In this document: piece by piece, positions 39,066-47,675 of the stretch
Numbering within the stretch: position 1 is the stretch's first letter
Layout of the letters: each line of letters opens with the position of its first letter
Origin: Streptomyces thinghirensis
GTDB taxonomy: Bacteria > Actinomycetota > Actinomycetia > Streptomycetales > Streptomycetaceae
Reading direction: 5' to 3'
Assembly: GCA_021502835.1 (NCBI GenBank)
Contig: JAKFGP010000054.1
Span: 24,699-88,698 of the forward strand
DNA: 64,000 nucleotides
The notes under the pieces: model-generated
Told to the model about the DNA's origin: nothing
Seen by the model: the letters and a program-made list of their open reading frames with translations, nothing else
The model's database searches: none
Translations under genes and position numbers: made by a program

Positions 39066-40044
39066 GTGGATTCGGTCGGTTCGCGTGGGGCCGGTCCGGT
39101 CGTACGTCGTCCGCCGCGGCGGAGCGGCCGGCTGAGCCCCGGGGGCGGCGGAGCCGGGGCGGCCGTCGCGGGCTGTTCGGCGGGGCGCGGACCCGGCGAG
39201 GTGTTCGCCGGCAGTGTGATGGCGGCCTTCGGCGGGGTGTCGGCGGTCGTCCAGTTCGTGGGGCAGGTTGGCCCGCGGCCATCCCCCGCCCCGGCTCCGG
39301 TGCTGGCGGCGTCGGCGCTGCTGTGCCTGGCCTGGGGTGTGCTGCGAAGCCGGCCTACGGTGGCGTGTGCGCCAGGAGTTCCGGCGGCCGCAGATGTCGG
39401 TGACGGTCGGCCCCGGCGATCTCTTCGACGAGTCCGCCCACCTCGTCGTCGGGTTCTGCGACACGTTCGACACCGACGTCCGCGACGGCGTCGTCATCAG
39501 CGGCGCCAGCGTGCAGGGGCAACTGCTGGAGCGCCGGTACGACGGTGACGCGCGGCGGCTGGACGACGAGCTCGGCGCGGCTCTGCGCACGGCCGTGCCG
39601 GTCGCCCGGGAGTCCCGGGAGGACAAGCCGTACGGCAAGCTCGACCGCTACCCGGTCGGCACGGTGACGGTGCTCGGCAGCCGGCGCAGGCTGGTCTTCG
39701 GGGTCGCCTACAGCCGGCTCGGCAACGACTGCGTCGCGCGGTCCAGCACGGAGGAACTGTGGCTCAGCCTCAGCCGCGTGTGGGACGCCGTCTACCGGCA
39801 CGGTCAGCTGGACTGCGTGGCCGTGCCGTTGATCGGTTCGGGGCTGTCCCGGCTGCACGGGCTCGACGAGGAGAGTCTGCTGCGCCTGATCCTGCTCTCC
39901 TTCATCACCCACTCCCGGGAGCGGGTGATCTGCCGCAAGCTGCGGGTCGTACTACGCCCCGCCGAGCTGGAACAGATCGATCTGGCGGAGGTCGCGGCGT
40001 TCCTCGGGGTGCTGGCGGCGGCAGATTCCGGCGGCACGGGGTAG
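39066..40044 (+). CDS. Membrane-anchored ThsA-type macro-domain protein (type II Thoeris ThsA-like)
   Basis: GTG 39066 (GGGGGAG upstream) begins a basic N-terminus, then two hydrophobic stretches: SVMAAFGGVSAVVQFVGQ and APVLAASALLCLAWGVLRSR. After a frameshift near 39365 comes a complete macro domain: VGPGDLFDESAHLVVGFCDT, GVVISGASVQGQLLERRYDG, LVFGVAYSRLGNDCVARSST, DCVAVPLIGSGLSRLHGLDE and RKLRVVLRPAELEQIDLAEV. Type II Thoeris ThsA proteins have two membrane helices plus such a macro domain, which binds a TIR-made nucleotide and then damages the membrane. The first hydrophobic stretch is weak as written. It faces the TIR-like gene (stops 98 bases apart). Confidence 0.8.
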
Positions 40045-40141
40045 GAGCGGGCGCCGGCCCCCGGACGCGATGCCGCCGTGGCGGGAAGCGTCCGGGGGCC
40101 GAGTTGCGCCGGTCCCCCGAGCGGCGCCGGATCCGCCGGAG

Positions 40142-40885
40142 CTACGGCCGGCGGTGGTAGGCGGACAGGTGCTGGAACGGGTAGGTGTGGCGCCAGTCGG
40201 ACCCGGTGTCGTTGACCGTGCAGCCCGCCAGCTTCAGCCGCTCCACGATCTTGCCGAGCGCGGTCCCGGAGCCGTCGAAGCGGATGACGTTGCGGCCCGC
40301 GATGTCGGCGATCGGCCTGAGGCCGCCGACCTCGACGTCAGCGTGCGCTCGGGGGTACGCCATCAGCACCATGCCCAGCTCGATCGGGACGTTGGGGCGC
40401 GGCTGGCACACCGGGCCGGGTCTCGTAGTCGGGCTCGTTGTGCCCTTGCAGGTCAGGTGGAGGAGACGACGTCGTCCGGGGGTGAGCAGGACGAGTGCCG
40501 CCTGGGCCTGCGCCGGGCGCCGGCGACCACGTCACCGAGGAAGGGGAGGCGTGGCCGGTCGCTCTGACCAGGTCCTCCCACTCGCTGGGGCGCAGATCGA
40601 GCCGGCGCAGCGGCTCGTACATCTCGCGCCGTACCTCGTCGTCGCGGCCGTGGACGACGAAGACGCTCCGCGCCCGGAATCGGCGTCGCCGAGCACGCGG
40701 CCGGGTCGGACCGCCACCCGCCGGCGTGCGGCAGCCCGGCCGAGTCCGGACGGCGCGGGGTGCACCGGCGCGGTGTCGCCGAAGGTCTGGGTCGATGCCG
40801 CTGTTGCCGACGCTCTGGTTGCCCCCGAAGTTGGTGTTGCCGCCCGTGGCCGGAAGCCGTTGCCGTGGAACTGCTGGCCGCTCAT
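40142..40885 (-). CDS. TIR-like (CAP12/Pycsar-type) protein with N-terminal RHIM/PP-like motif
   Basis: ATG 40885 with AGGAGG nine bases upstream gives SGQQFHGNGF, then a low-complexity segment containing NTNFGGNQSVGNSG and QTFGDT. The C-terminal ~150 residues are a TIR-like nucleotide-binding domain: SVFVVHGRDDEVRREMYEPL, LRRLDLRPSEWEDLVRATG, a VVAGARAQAALVLLTPDD-type strand, NVPIELGMVLMAYPRAHADV, EVGGLRPIADIAGRNVIRFD and ALGKIVERLKLAGCTVNDTG. TIR proteins cleave NAD+ or make NAD-derived signals. This group (PF10137-like) serves as an effector in CBASS/Pycsar systems. Frameshifts lie near 40850, 40775, 40690, 40500 and 40405. Its start overlaps the stop of the membrane-protein gene. Confidence 0.78.
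40797..40844 (-). other. RHIM/PP-like amyloid-motif coding segment, copy 2 (TIR-like protein)
   Basis: Encodes GGNTNFGGNQSVGNSG near residue 15-30 of the TIR-like protein. It is rich in Asn, Gly, Gln and Val with a pseudo-palindromic core (GNQSVGN), like the fungal PP motif and the mammalian RHIM. The same block occurs in the preceding gene's last residues, differing at only a few bases. Confidence 0.7.
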
Positions 40886-42461
40886 GCCGGTCGTGCCTCC
40901 TGGTGATGCCGGAGTTGTTGCCGAAGGTCTGGGTGAGTTGCCGGTGTTGCCGACGCTCTGGTTGCCGCCGAAGTTGTTGGTGCTGTGGGCGCCGAGTTCT
41001 GCTGGAGGATGTTGGTCTGGTTGGCCTCGTACTCACTGGTGTCGACGTCGTGGTCGTGCAGGAAGTCGCCGACGATCTGCAGCAGATGACGCTCGATGAT
41101 CTGGATGTACTTGATCGCGTCCGTTTCCTGGAAGAAGTGGTGGAAGTCGCTGTTGGGCGCCAGTTCGCGGACGCTGGTGAGGCGCGCCGCAGTCACGACG
41201 GTCAGCGCGTAGCGGCCGAGCGGAACTCGCTGGTGTCCGCCGGCTGGCGCGCCAGCCGCCCGGACGGTGTCGGAGCCGAAGCGGCTGGGCAGCCGCTCGC
41301 GCAGCGGGTTGGTGATCAGCCGCAGGAGTTCGCCGGGCGCGCTGCGGGTCACGTCCCAGGCGATGCGCCGCATGGGCCTGCCGTCGATCGTGGCGGGCAG
41401 CCGGTCGGCGGGGTGGAAGCTCTCCGGCACGGGACCGAGTACGTAGGTGTAGAACTCGGTGTGCAGGGTGCTGCCCTTGATGTCGAAGCCGATGAACACC
41501 GAGGTCACCAGCTCCCTGTTGCCACGCTCCGATCCGGATGCACAGGTACTCGCGGCTGGCGTCGTAGTCCTCCCGCCGGTGTTCGTCAGTGGCCGGGGGT
41601 CGGGCGTGTCGATGAGCGCGGCGACGGAGTCGTCGCCCTCGGTCGTCCGGACGGCCTTGGCGAACCGGCGCCGGTCGACGGAGAGCAGCTGGATACGGTC
41701 GCTGGGGGCGGGTCTGTCACGCAGTTCCGCGAGCATCCGGTCGCGGACGCGGCCGGTGATGTCCTCGACGGTGAACGGGATGATCGGTTTGCGCTCGACC
41801 GGCCTACCGTCGCCGGCGCCGTCCGCCGGGCCGTGCTGGGCGGGGACGTGCCCGTTGAGCAGGCCCTGGCCGAGCGAGCCGTTGCGGGACACCGGGGCGC
41901 CGAGGAGCAGCTCCGCGTTGGCCCACACCGGCGGATCGAGTGGCCCGCGCCGACGAACGGCTTGTAGCCGCCGTAGTACACCGTGTCGGAGGCCTGCTCC
42001 CGGTCGATCTTGCCGACCAGTTCCGGGGTCAGCCGCGAGGTCGTCGGACAGCCGCCGTCGAATCCCCTCCGGTCGTCCGCCGGCGGCGCGAGGTGCTCGG
42101 CGAGGGTCTGGAGGATGGCGAGCCGGCGCAGGAACATCGTGGCCCAGGCGAGCCAGAAGACGAGCAGGGCCGCCGAGACGCCGTTGAGCAGTCCCGTCGC
42201 GAGCAGCAGCGCGATCACGGCGGTGCCCGTCCACAGGGCGATCAGCTGGTTGCGGCGCAGGTTGTGGGCGGCGAGGGCGTGCGCCAGCACGGGCGCCGCG
42301 TCGTAGCCGTAGGGAGGGGCCACCACCCGGTAACGGTGGGTCAGCAGCTCCCGGATCACCGCCTTGCGGTAGACGGGGTCGAGGTAAGGTGCCCGCGCAC
42401 AGCGAGGCGGGTGGCGTTGCTCGTCGCGTCGGGGGGCGGCGGGGCGGCGTGGGTGGTCATG
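40882..42461 (-). CDS. Two-helix membrane protein with C-terminal RHIM/PP-like motif
   Basis: ATG 42461 (MTTHAAPPPPDATSNATRLA). After a frameshift near 42395 come VYRKAVIRELLTHRYRVVAP and two hydrophobic helices (IALWTGTAVIALLLATGLLN, VSAALLVFWLAWATMFLRRL). A large soluble part follows (YYGGYKPFVGAG, ERKPIIPFTVEDITGRVRDR, SVFIGFDIKGSTLHTEFYTY, HFFQETDAIKYIQIIERHLL, IVGDFLHDHDVDTSEYEANQ). It ends with a low-complexity tail TNNFGGNQSVGNTG. I recognise the body as a Streptomyces membrane protein of unknown function. Frameshifts lie near 42030, 41935, 41525, 41230 and 40995-40930. The stop is probably TGA 40882-40884, overlapping the TIR-like start. The shared tail suggests physical coupling to that protein. 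Confidence 0.65.
40941..40983 (-). other. RHIM/PP-like amyloid-motif coding segment, copy 1 (membrane protein)
   Basis: Encodes TNNFGGNQSVGNTG in the last ~30 residues of the membrane protein, followed by a QTFGNN segment in the alternative frame. It is nearly identical to the segment at 40797-40844 in both DNA and protein. The downstream QTFG(N/D) echo is also shared, so the repeated unit is about 25 residues. Confidence 0.7.
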
Positions 42462-42466
42462 GCTGC

Positions 42467-43250
42467 TCAGTTCCCTTCCCGCATGTCCGCCGAGGTGATG
42501 ACGCCGTCGGTCACCGTGTAGGTGTCCCTCGTACGTCGTCCGCGTGCCGTCGGTCTCCCAGGCCCACGACCGTGAGCGACACCTCGTCGCCGGTCGTTCC
42601 GGTCACGGTGACCTCGTCCCGTTCGGTCGTCTCGAAGCCGGCGACGAAGTGGTCGTAGTCCGGGTCGAGGTTCTTGCCGCCCAGCTCCCAGGCGGCCTGG
42701 AAGTCGCGGTTGTTGATGGCCTCGAAGTACGCGGTCACCGTCGCCTCCGGCGGCACGTACCCGTCCCCGTCCCCGTCCCCCGTCCGTGTGCGGGGAGTCG
42801 GTGAGGATCGTCGGTCGCGTCGCCGGTGGCCGAGCCGCCGGTGGCCGTGTCGTCGGTGGTGTCGTCGAGGGGCGCGTCGGTCGTCCCGTCGTAGGTCCCG
42901 TCGCCATAGGTCCCGTCGGTCGGCTCGTCGGTCGTCCCGTCGTCCCAGGGCGACGTGTCCTGACCGGTCGGGCCGCCCGAGCCGTCCGGGTTGGTTCCGT
43001 CGTCCGTGGTCCCGTCGTCGTCCGTTCCGTCCACCCAGTCCGGCAGGGCTCCGTTGCCGTAGAGCCCGTCGGTGGCGGATGTTCCGTCGTCACGGCCGGT
43101 CGCGGCGAGCACGACGGCCAGCACGACTATGAGGACGAAGGGGACCGCGATGACGGTCAGGGCCTGGTTGCGTACGTGGCCGGGCGCGAGTGCTAGCCCC
43201 GGTGCGGGGTAGGAACCCCGGGCGCGGGACGGTACTCGTGTACTACTCAT
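42467..43250 (-). CDS. Single-pass membrane protein with Asp/Thr/Gly-rich stalk and NTF2/SnoaL-like C-terminal domain
   Basis: Starts near 43250 (SSTRVPSRARGSYPAPGLAL). It has one membrane helix (ALTVIAVPFVLIVVLAVVLA), then a long Asp/Thr/Gly-rich stalk encoded by GTCG/CCGTC repeats (42830-43060). The C-terminal domain reads PPEATVTAYFEAINNRDFQA, AWELGGKNLDPDYDHFVAGF, ETTERDEVTVTGTTGDEVSL and TYTVTDGVITSADMREGN, resembling NTF2/SnoaL-like folds found outside actinomycete membranes. Frameshifts lie near 42790 and 42540. It is the first gene of the three-gene operon ending with the TIR-like protein; its stop is six bases before the next start. Confidence 0.65.
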
Positions 43251-43432
43251 CTGTCACCTCATTGCCGCCGGTATCCGGCTGAGCGGATACGGCACGCGCC
43301 CCCGAGTGGGCCGATGTGCCTTGTGCATCGCCCGATCCGACCAGGGGCAGCGCTTCGAGACCAGATTTCTCGGCTTCCGATGCGCTTCCGATCGGCTTCC
43401 GGTATGAGGTGCGTCCCGGAGCCCGGGGCTCC

Positions 43433-44355
43433 TCACCTCTCCTCGGCCGGGGCCTTCCCCATCAGGCCGTCGCCCGGCAGCGGCGGGCCCGGCAGGTCCA
43501 TGAGCGCGAGTTCCGGCCGGGTCGATCACAGCGGTGATCGTGGTGTGATGCCGGCCGTCGGCGACGGTGAAGTCGAGGAGGGAGAGCGGGGTGCCGTCCG
43601 CGCTCCAGGAGATGACACCGGGGCGGCCGTTGACGGTCGCCGCATGCGCTCCGCCGCGTCGCGGGCCATGCGGGCGCGGGCGGCGACGTCTGTGGCTCGA
43701 TCGTGACGAACCGACCGTCCGGGGTGTGGACGGTGAACTCCACATCGGGGTGCAGAACGTGCAGCAGCCGCTCGAACTGTCCGTCGCGGGCCGCGGCCAG
43801 GAACGCCTGGACCACCTCGCGTTGCCGCCGTGCTGCGGCGCCCGCAGGCTGCTGGGCGGTCTGTACTTTCCTGCGGGCGCGGCTGGTGAGCATCTTGGTC
43901 GCGTCGGCGGACTTGCCGAGAATCGCGCCTATCTCCCGGTGGGGGCACGGCGAACACGTCGTGCAGTACGAACGCCGGTCGTTCGTCCGGGCGCAGCGGG
44001 TCGAGACCCGTGGGGAGCGCGAGGCCGACGGGTCACCGAGCGCCACGAGGTCGTCCGGTGCGGGGGCGTCGTCGAGCGTCACGGTGAACTCGGGCAGCCG
44101 GTCGTCGGGAGCGACTTCCGGGCAGGTCCGGCCCGACCGCAGGACGTCAGGCTGATACGGCCGACCACGGTGGTCAGCCAGCCGCCGGGGTTGTCGATGG
44201 TGCCGGTGCCCTGGCGGGAGGCGCAGCCACGCCTCCTGGACCACGTCCTCCGCGTCGGCGTGCGATCCGAGCATGCGGTGGGCGACGGCTCGGAGCCGGT
44301 CGCGGTGGGACTCGAAGGCATCGGCGATCGGGTCCGTGCGGTGGGCGTCGGCCAC
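43433..44355 (-). CDS. ECF41-type RNA polymerase sigma factor with SnoaL-like C-terminal extension
   Basis: Region 2: DPIADAFESHRDRLRAVAHR, MLGSHADAEDVVQEAWLRL, and DNPGGWLTTVVGRISLDVLR after an indel. Region 4: PHREIGAILGKSADATKMLT, SRARRKVQ. The C-terminal ~110 residues are SnoaL-like (VVQAFLAAARDGQFERLLHV, LHPDVEFTVHTPDGRFVTIE, GRPGVISWSADGTPLSLLDF), the hallmark of ECF41/SigJ factors, which are regulated by this domain and not by an anti-sigma factor. GTG 44355; the stop TGA at 43433-43435 follows GDGLMGKAPAEER. Frameshifts lie near 44215, 44025, 43950, 43690 and 43515. Divergent from a carboxymuconolactone-decarboxylase gene, the usual partner of ECF41. Confidence 0.8.
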
Positions 44356-44357
44356 GT

Positions 44358-44382
44358 TGTTACACCCTGGGACTGCTCCGTC
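44358..44382 (+). promoter_or_regulatory. Candidate ECF41-dependent promoter
   Basis: TGTTACA (44358-44364), then 14 bases, then CGTC (44379-44382), upstream of the carboxymuconolactone-decarboxylase gene. ECF41 factors use a TGTCACA / CGTC promoter in front of their partner genes. The first box differs at one base, and the spacer is slightly short, which a missing base could explain. Confidence 0.55.
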
Positions 44383-44440
44383 GTAGGGTGACGGCGCACC
44401 AGCCCCGGAACAGCCAACCCCGATCAAGGAAGCACTTCCG

Positions 44441-44904
44441 ATGGAGAACCGACTCAAGGAACAAGAACATCGACAACCCCGACGTGTGGACCGCGATCCA
44501 GCACCTCCACAGGGCGATAGCCGCCGGGGGCGTCGACCCGAAGCTGCTCGCGCTGCTCCACCTGCGCATCAGCCAGGTCAACGGCTACTCGGCGTGCGCC
44601 TACGCCGGTGTCGCCGGGGGAAGAGGCCGGTGAGACCGACGAGCGGCTGCACAACGATGGCGGCGTGGCGTGAGGCGCCGTTCTACACGGATGCGGAGCG
44701 CGCGGCACTGGCGCTGGCCGAGGGGCGCCACCCGGCTCCAGGACGGCGCGGAGGAGGGCGTCACCGACGAGATGTGGGAAGAGGCCAACGCCCATTTCAC
44801 CGAGGAGGAGATCGGCGCGATCAACCTGGAGATCGCGCTGACCAAGCTTCTTCAACCGGCTCAACCGCACCGTCAGGGAACCGGCCGGCCAGACCTGGGG
44901 CTGA
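44441..44904 (+). CDS. Carboxymuconolactone decarboxylase (AhpD-like) family protein
   Basis: About 150 residues of the AhpD/CMD fold: NIDNPDVWTAIQHLHRAIAA, GGVDPKLLALLHLRISQVNG and the redox/catalytic segment YSACAYAGV. After indels, ETDERLHNVAAWREAPFYTD, AERAALALAE, EGVTDEMWEEANAHFTEEEI and GAINLEIALTKLFFNRLNRT follow. CMD proteins are the commonest partner of ECF41 sigma factors. ATG 44441 follows AAGGA. Frameshifts lie near 44455, 44625, 44660, 44735 and 44850. The likely role is peroxide or small-molecule detoxification; the substrate is unknown. Confidence 0.78.
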
Positions 44905-44962
44905 GTCGCGCGGCTCCTGCCCCACGGGCGGGCCGAGGAGGACGGCAGGAAGCAGGCCCGGC

Positions 44963-46543
44963 TCACCGAGGCGCGAGGTGGGCACGGACCCGTTCGTGGT
45001 CGGTCGGACGGTGGTCCTGGGTCGGACGGTGGTCTTCACCGAGGTCCTGGTCCTCGTCGTCGTCTCGGTGCTCTCACCAGCGTTCCTGGCGCGGACGAAC
45101 TCCAGGAAGGTGTTGAGTTCGCGCCTGGCGACGGGGGCGAGCAGGTAGAGCCGATGATGTTGATGACCGCGAGGGAAGAGGACCGCGTCGGCCAGGTCGA
45201 TCAGGGTCTGCAGCGTCAGCAGGGAGCCCGCGATGGCGAGGCGGTGTAGACGACCTTGTACGTCACCTCGCTGGTCCGGCTGCGGCCGAAGAGATACGTC
45301 CACGCCTTGAGGCCGTAGTAGCCCCAGGTCAGCACCGTGGAGATCGCGAACAGCAGCACCGCGACGGTCAGGATGTACGGGAACCAGGGGCAGGACCGTC
45401 TCGAAGGCGTCGGAGGTGATCGCGACGCCGCCGATGTCCTTGCCGAGGCTGTCCGGGTTGGCGATGACGATGGTCAGCGCAGTCATCGTGCAGATGACGA
45501 CGGTGTCGATGAACGGCTCCAGCGGCGCGACCAGGCCCTCACTGGCGGGGTGCTTGGTCTTCGACCGCGGAGTGCGCGATCGGGGGCGGAGCCGAGACCG
45601 GCCTCGTTGGAGAACGCGGCCCGCTTGAAGCCGATGATCAGCGCACCGAGCACACCACCGGCGACGCCCTCGGGGTTGAAGGCGCCCTCGACGATCGAGG
45701 CGACGGCGTCCGGTACGGCGGTGACGTTCACCAGGATCACGACCAGGCACGCCACGATGTAGACGCCCGCCATGGCGGGCACGAGCCTGCTGGTGACGCT
45801 GGCGATGGAGCGGATGCCGCCGAGGAGCACGATGCCGACGAGCGCGGCGATCAGGATGCCGAAGAACAGGGCGCCGCGGAGGAGCCGAGCGCGCCGTCCT
45901 CGCCGCCGGTGACCGAGACCAGCTGCGCGTAGGACTGGTTGACCTGGAAGAGGTTGCCGCCGAAGAGGCCGAAGAACAGGATCATGAGGAGGCGAGGACC
46001 GCGAGGACCTTGCCGAGGTCTTGCCGTTCTTGCCGAAGCGCTCGGCGAGGCCCTTAGAGGAGGTAGTGCATCGGGCCGCCGGAGACGGTGCCGTCCGCGT
46101 GCACCTCGCGGTACTTCACGCCGAGGGTGACCTCGACGAACTTGGTGGCCATGCCGAGCAGGCCGCACAGGATCATCCAGAACGTGGCGCCCGGACCGCC
46201 GATGGAGACGGCGACGGCCACACCCGCGATGTTGCCGAGGCCGACCGTGCCGGATACGGCGGCGGTCAGCGCCTGGAAGTGGTTGACCTCGCCGGCCGAC
46301 CCCTTCTCGTCGAACTTCCCTCGTACGACGTCCACGGCGAGCTTGAACTTGCGGACCTGGATGAATCCGAACCAGCCCGGTGAAGACCAGACCGGCGACG
46401 ACGAGCCAGGCGACGATGAGGGCGAGTACGGTCCCGCCGACGAGGACGGCGTAGAAGACCACCTCCCCCAGCCACTTGGCTATGGGCTCGAAGAATCCGC
46501 TGACTGCTTCGTCGACGGACTGGGTGACGGAGTCGAGTGACAC
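44963..46543 (-). CDS. AGCS-family sodium:alanine/glycine symporter
   Basis: A Na+-coupled amino-acid symporter (AlsT/DagA family) with about eleven helices. GTG 46543 (GAGG upstream) gives [20 protein letters not shown] and [20 protein letters not shown]. Signature segments: [65 protein letters not shown] and [12 protein letters not shown], and [20 protein letters not shown]. The C-terminal tail is Asp/Glu/His-rich once the frame is corrected, ending at TGA 44963. Frameshifts lie near 46375, 46060, 45985, 45880, 45570, 45385, 45245 and 45150. A CRP-like palindrome lies 235 bases upstream. Confidence 0.83.
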
Positions 46544-47165
46544 TTTGCTACCTCGATGACGCGGGGCTGGCGGGCTGGGGAGTCTCGCCGGGGTGAGCGG
46601 TCTCTGAGTCTCTGAGCGAACGTCGTTGTCCGGTGGGCGAACGTGGCGCGCACCGTCCCGTTCCGGAACGTGATCGTGCCGAACGGGGCCGCCGGTGGTG
46701 CCGACCCTCCGCGAGCGGCGCTGTACCCAGTCACCTGCGGAGTTGCGTTGTTCTACCACGACTTTGCCGGTGTTTTAGTGATGCAAATCACATCACCATC
46801 CGTGACCAGGCGAAATCCCGATACGATTGGGACCGGACTGTTATGCCGTCGCGGGATACGTGCAATGGGCACTTATGTCTGTTACGGCCGGTGCGGCGTC
46901 CGGCCGGTCGACGCGTGCGTGCACCGCGTTACTCCTGGGAGCACCGGTGCCCGGGGGGCGTGGGCCTGACGCCTTCTTAACGGTGCCCGGCATGCAGCGG
47001 TGGCGGGAAGATTGCCGGAAGACGGCAATGCGGCAAGGGCGGTCGGTCGGCAGGATATGAGTGAGGGGAGCACATCGGATGGCTCCGGTGCCTGATACCG
47101 GCAGGTGACGGTATCGGAGCCCGACGATGCCGTCGCCGTCACGGACGGGATCACGGGGAGGAAGC
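46544..47165. other. 622-base divergent intergenic region
   Basis: No gene is supported here: short frames lack Streptomyces third-position bias. It holds the AT-richer block around 46760-46850 with the CRP-like palindrome, and leads into the YqiJ-like/flotillin operon, whose first gene has GGGGAGGAAG before its ATG. Promoters for both divergent operons must lie here. Confidence 0.6.
46777..46792. promoter_or_regulatory. CRP/FNR-like palindrome upstream of the AGCS symporter
   Basis: AGTGATGCAAATCACA contains the perfect inverted repeat GTGAT-GCAA-ATCAC and fits the CRP half-site pattern TGTGA-N6-TCACA at all but one base. The surrounding 46760-46850 is unusually AT-rich for this window. Streptomyces has a CRP homologue, so control by it is possible. 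Confidence 0.5.
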
Positions 47166-47672
47166 ATGCGGACGTTCGCCGAGGTCGCCGTGGGCTTCCC
47201 CGTCTTCCACTTCACCGTCGCCCTGCTCGTCGTGGCGGTGTTCTGGCTGCTCGTCGCGGTGGGCGCCGTGGGCTCCCGTTGCTTCGACAAGGACGTGGAT
47301 GCCGCTGCCTGGAGGCTGGGCGAAGTGCCGGTCGCCGTCTCCTTCTCGCTGATGACGGTGTTCGCCTGGTCCGGCGCCCTCGCCGCCGGCCTGCTGCTCG
47401 AACCCGTTCCCGGGGGAACCGTGCGCGCGCTGACCGGTTTCGCGGTCCTCGTCGCCGCCCCCGTGGCCGCGTCGCTCGCGACCCGCCTGCTCGTACGCCT
47501 CTGGCGCCGGCACGTGCCCGACGAACGCGGGCGCCGTCCCGGACGACCACTTCCTGACCTTCGCGTTTCTGACCCTCGCGGACGCGGTGCCCTGCGGGCT
47601 CGCCGGGCCGCCACCGTGGACTCCGCCGAGCCCGGCGCGGGCTCCACCTTTCCCTACCTGCCAAGGACGTAG
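47166..47672 (+). CDS. YqiJ-like membrane protein, C-terminal part uncertain
   Basis: Three or four hydrophobic helices: VGFPVFHFTVALLVVAVFWL, LVAVGAVGS, EVPVAVSFSLMTVFAWSGAL, AAGLLLEPV and ALTGFAVLVAAPVAASLATR, then RLLVRLWRRHVPDE. Position directly before a flotillin gene and the FPxxxFT start resemble YqiJ (DUF1449) proteins that pair with YqiK flotillins. Those normally end with an OB-fold domain; here the region after ~47525 is frame-shifted and no OB-fold can be read, so it is short. ATG 47166 follows GGGGAGGAAG. It ends four bases before the flotillin gene. Confidence 0.65.
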   Translation: MRTFAEVAVGFPVFHFTVALLVVAVFWLLVAVGAVGSRCFDKDVDAAAWRLGEVPVAVSFSLMTVFAWSGALAAGLLLEPVPGGTVRALTGFAVLVAAPVAASLATRLLVRLWRRHVPDERGRRPGRPLPDLRVSDPRGRGALRARRAATVDSAEPGAGSTFPYLPRT

Positions 47673-47675
47673 CTG

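Noticed and set aside
40495..41967. 490-codon plus-strand open frame opposite the TIR-like and membrane genes
   Set aside because: The minus strand has TIR-like and membrane motifs with proper ribosome-binding sites; the plus frame shows only shadow composition.
46643..46969. 108-codon plus-strand open frame in the symporter-flotillin gap
   Set aside because: Poor third-position bias, no ribosome-binding site and no recognisable motif.
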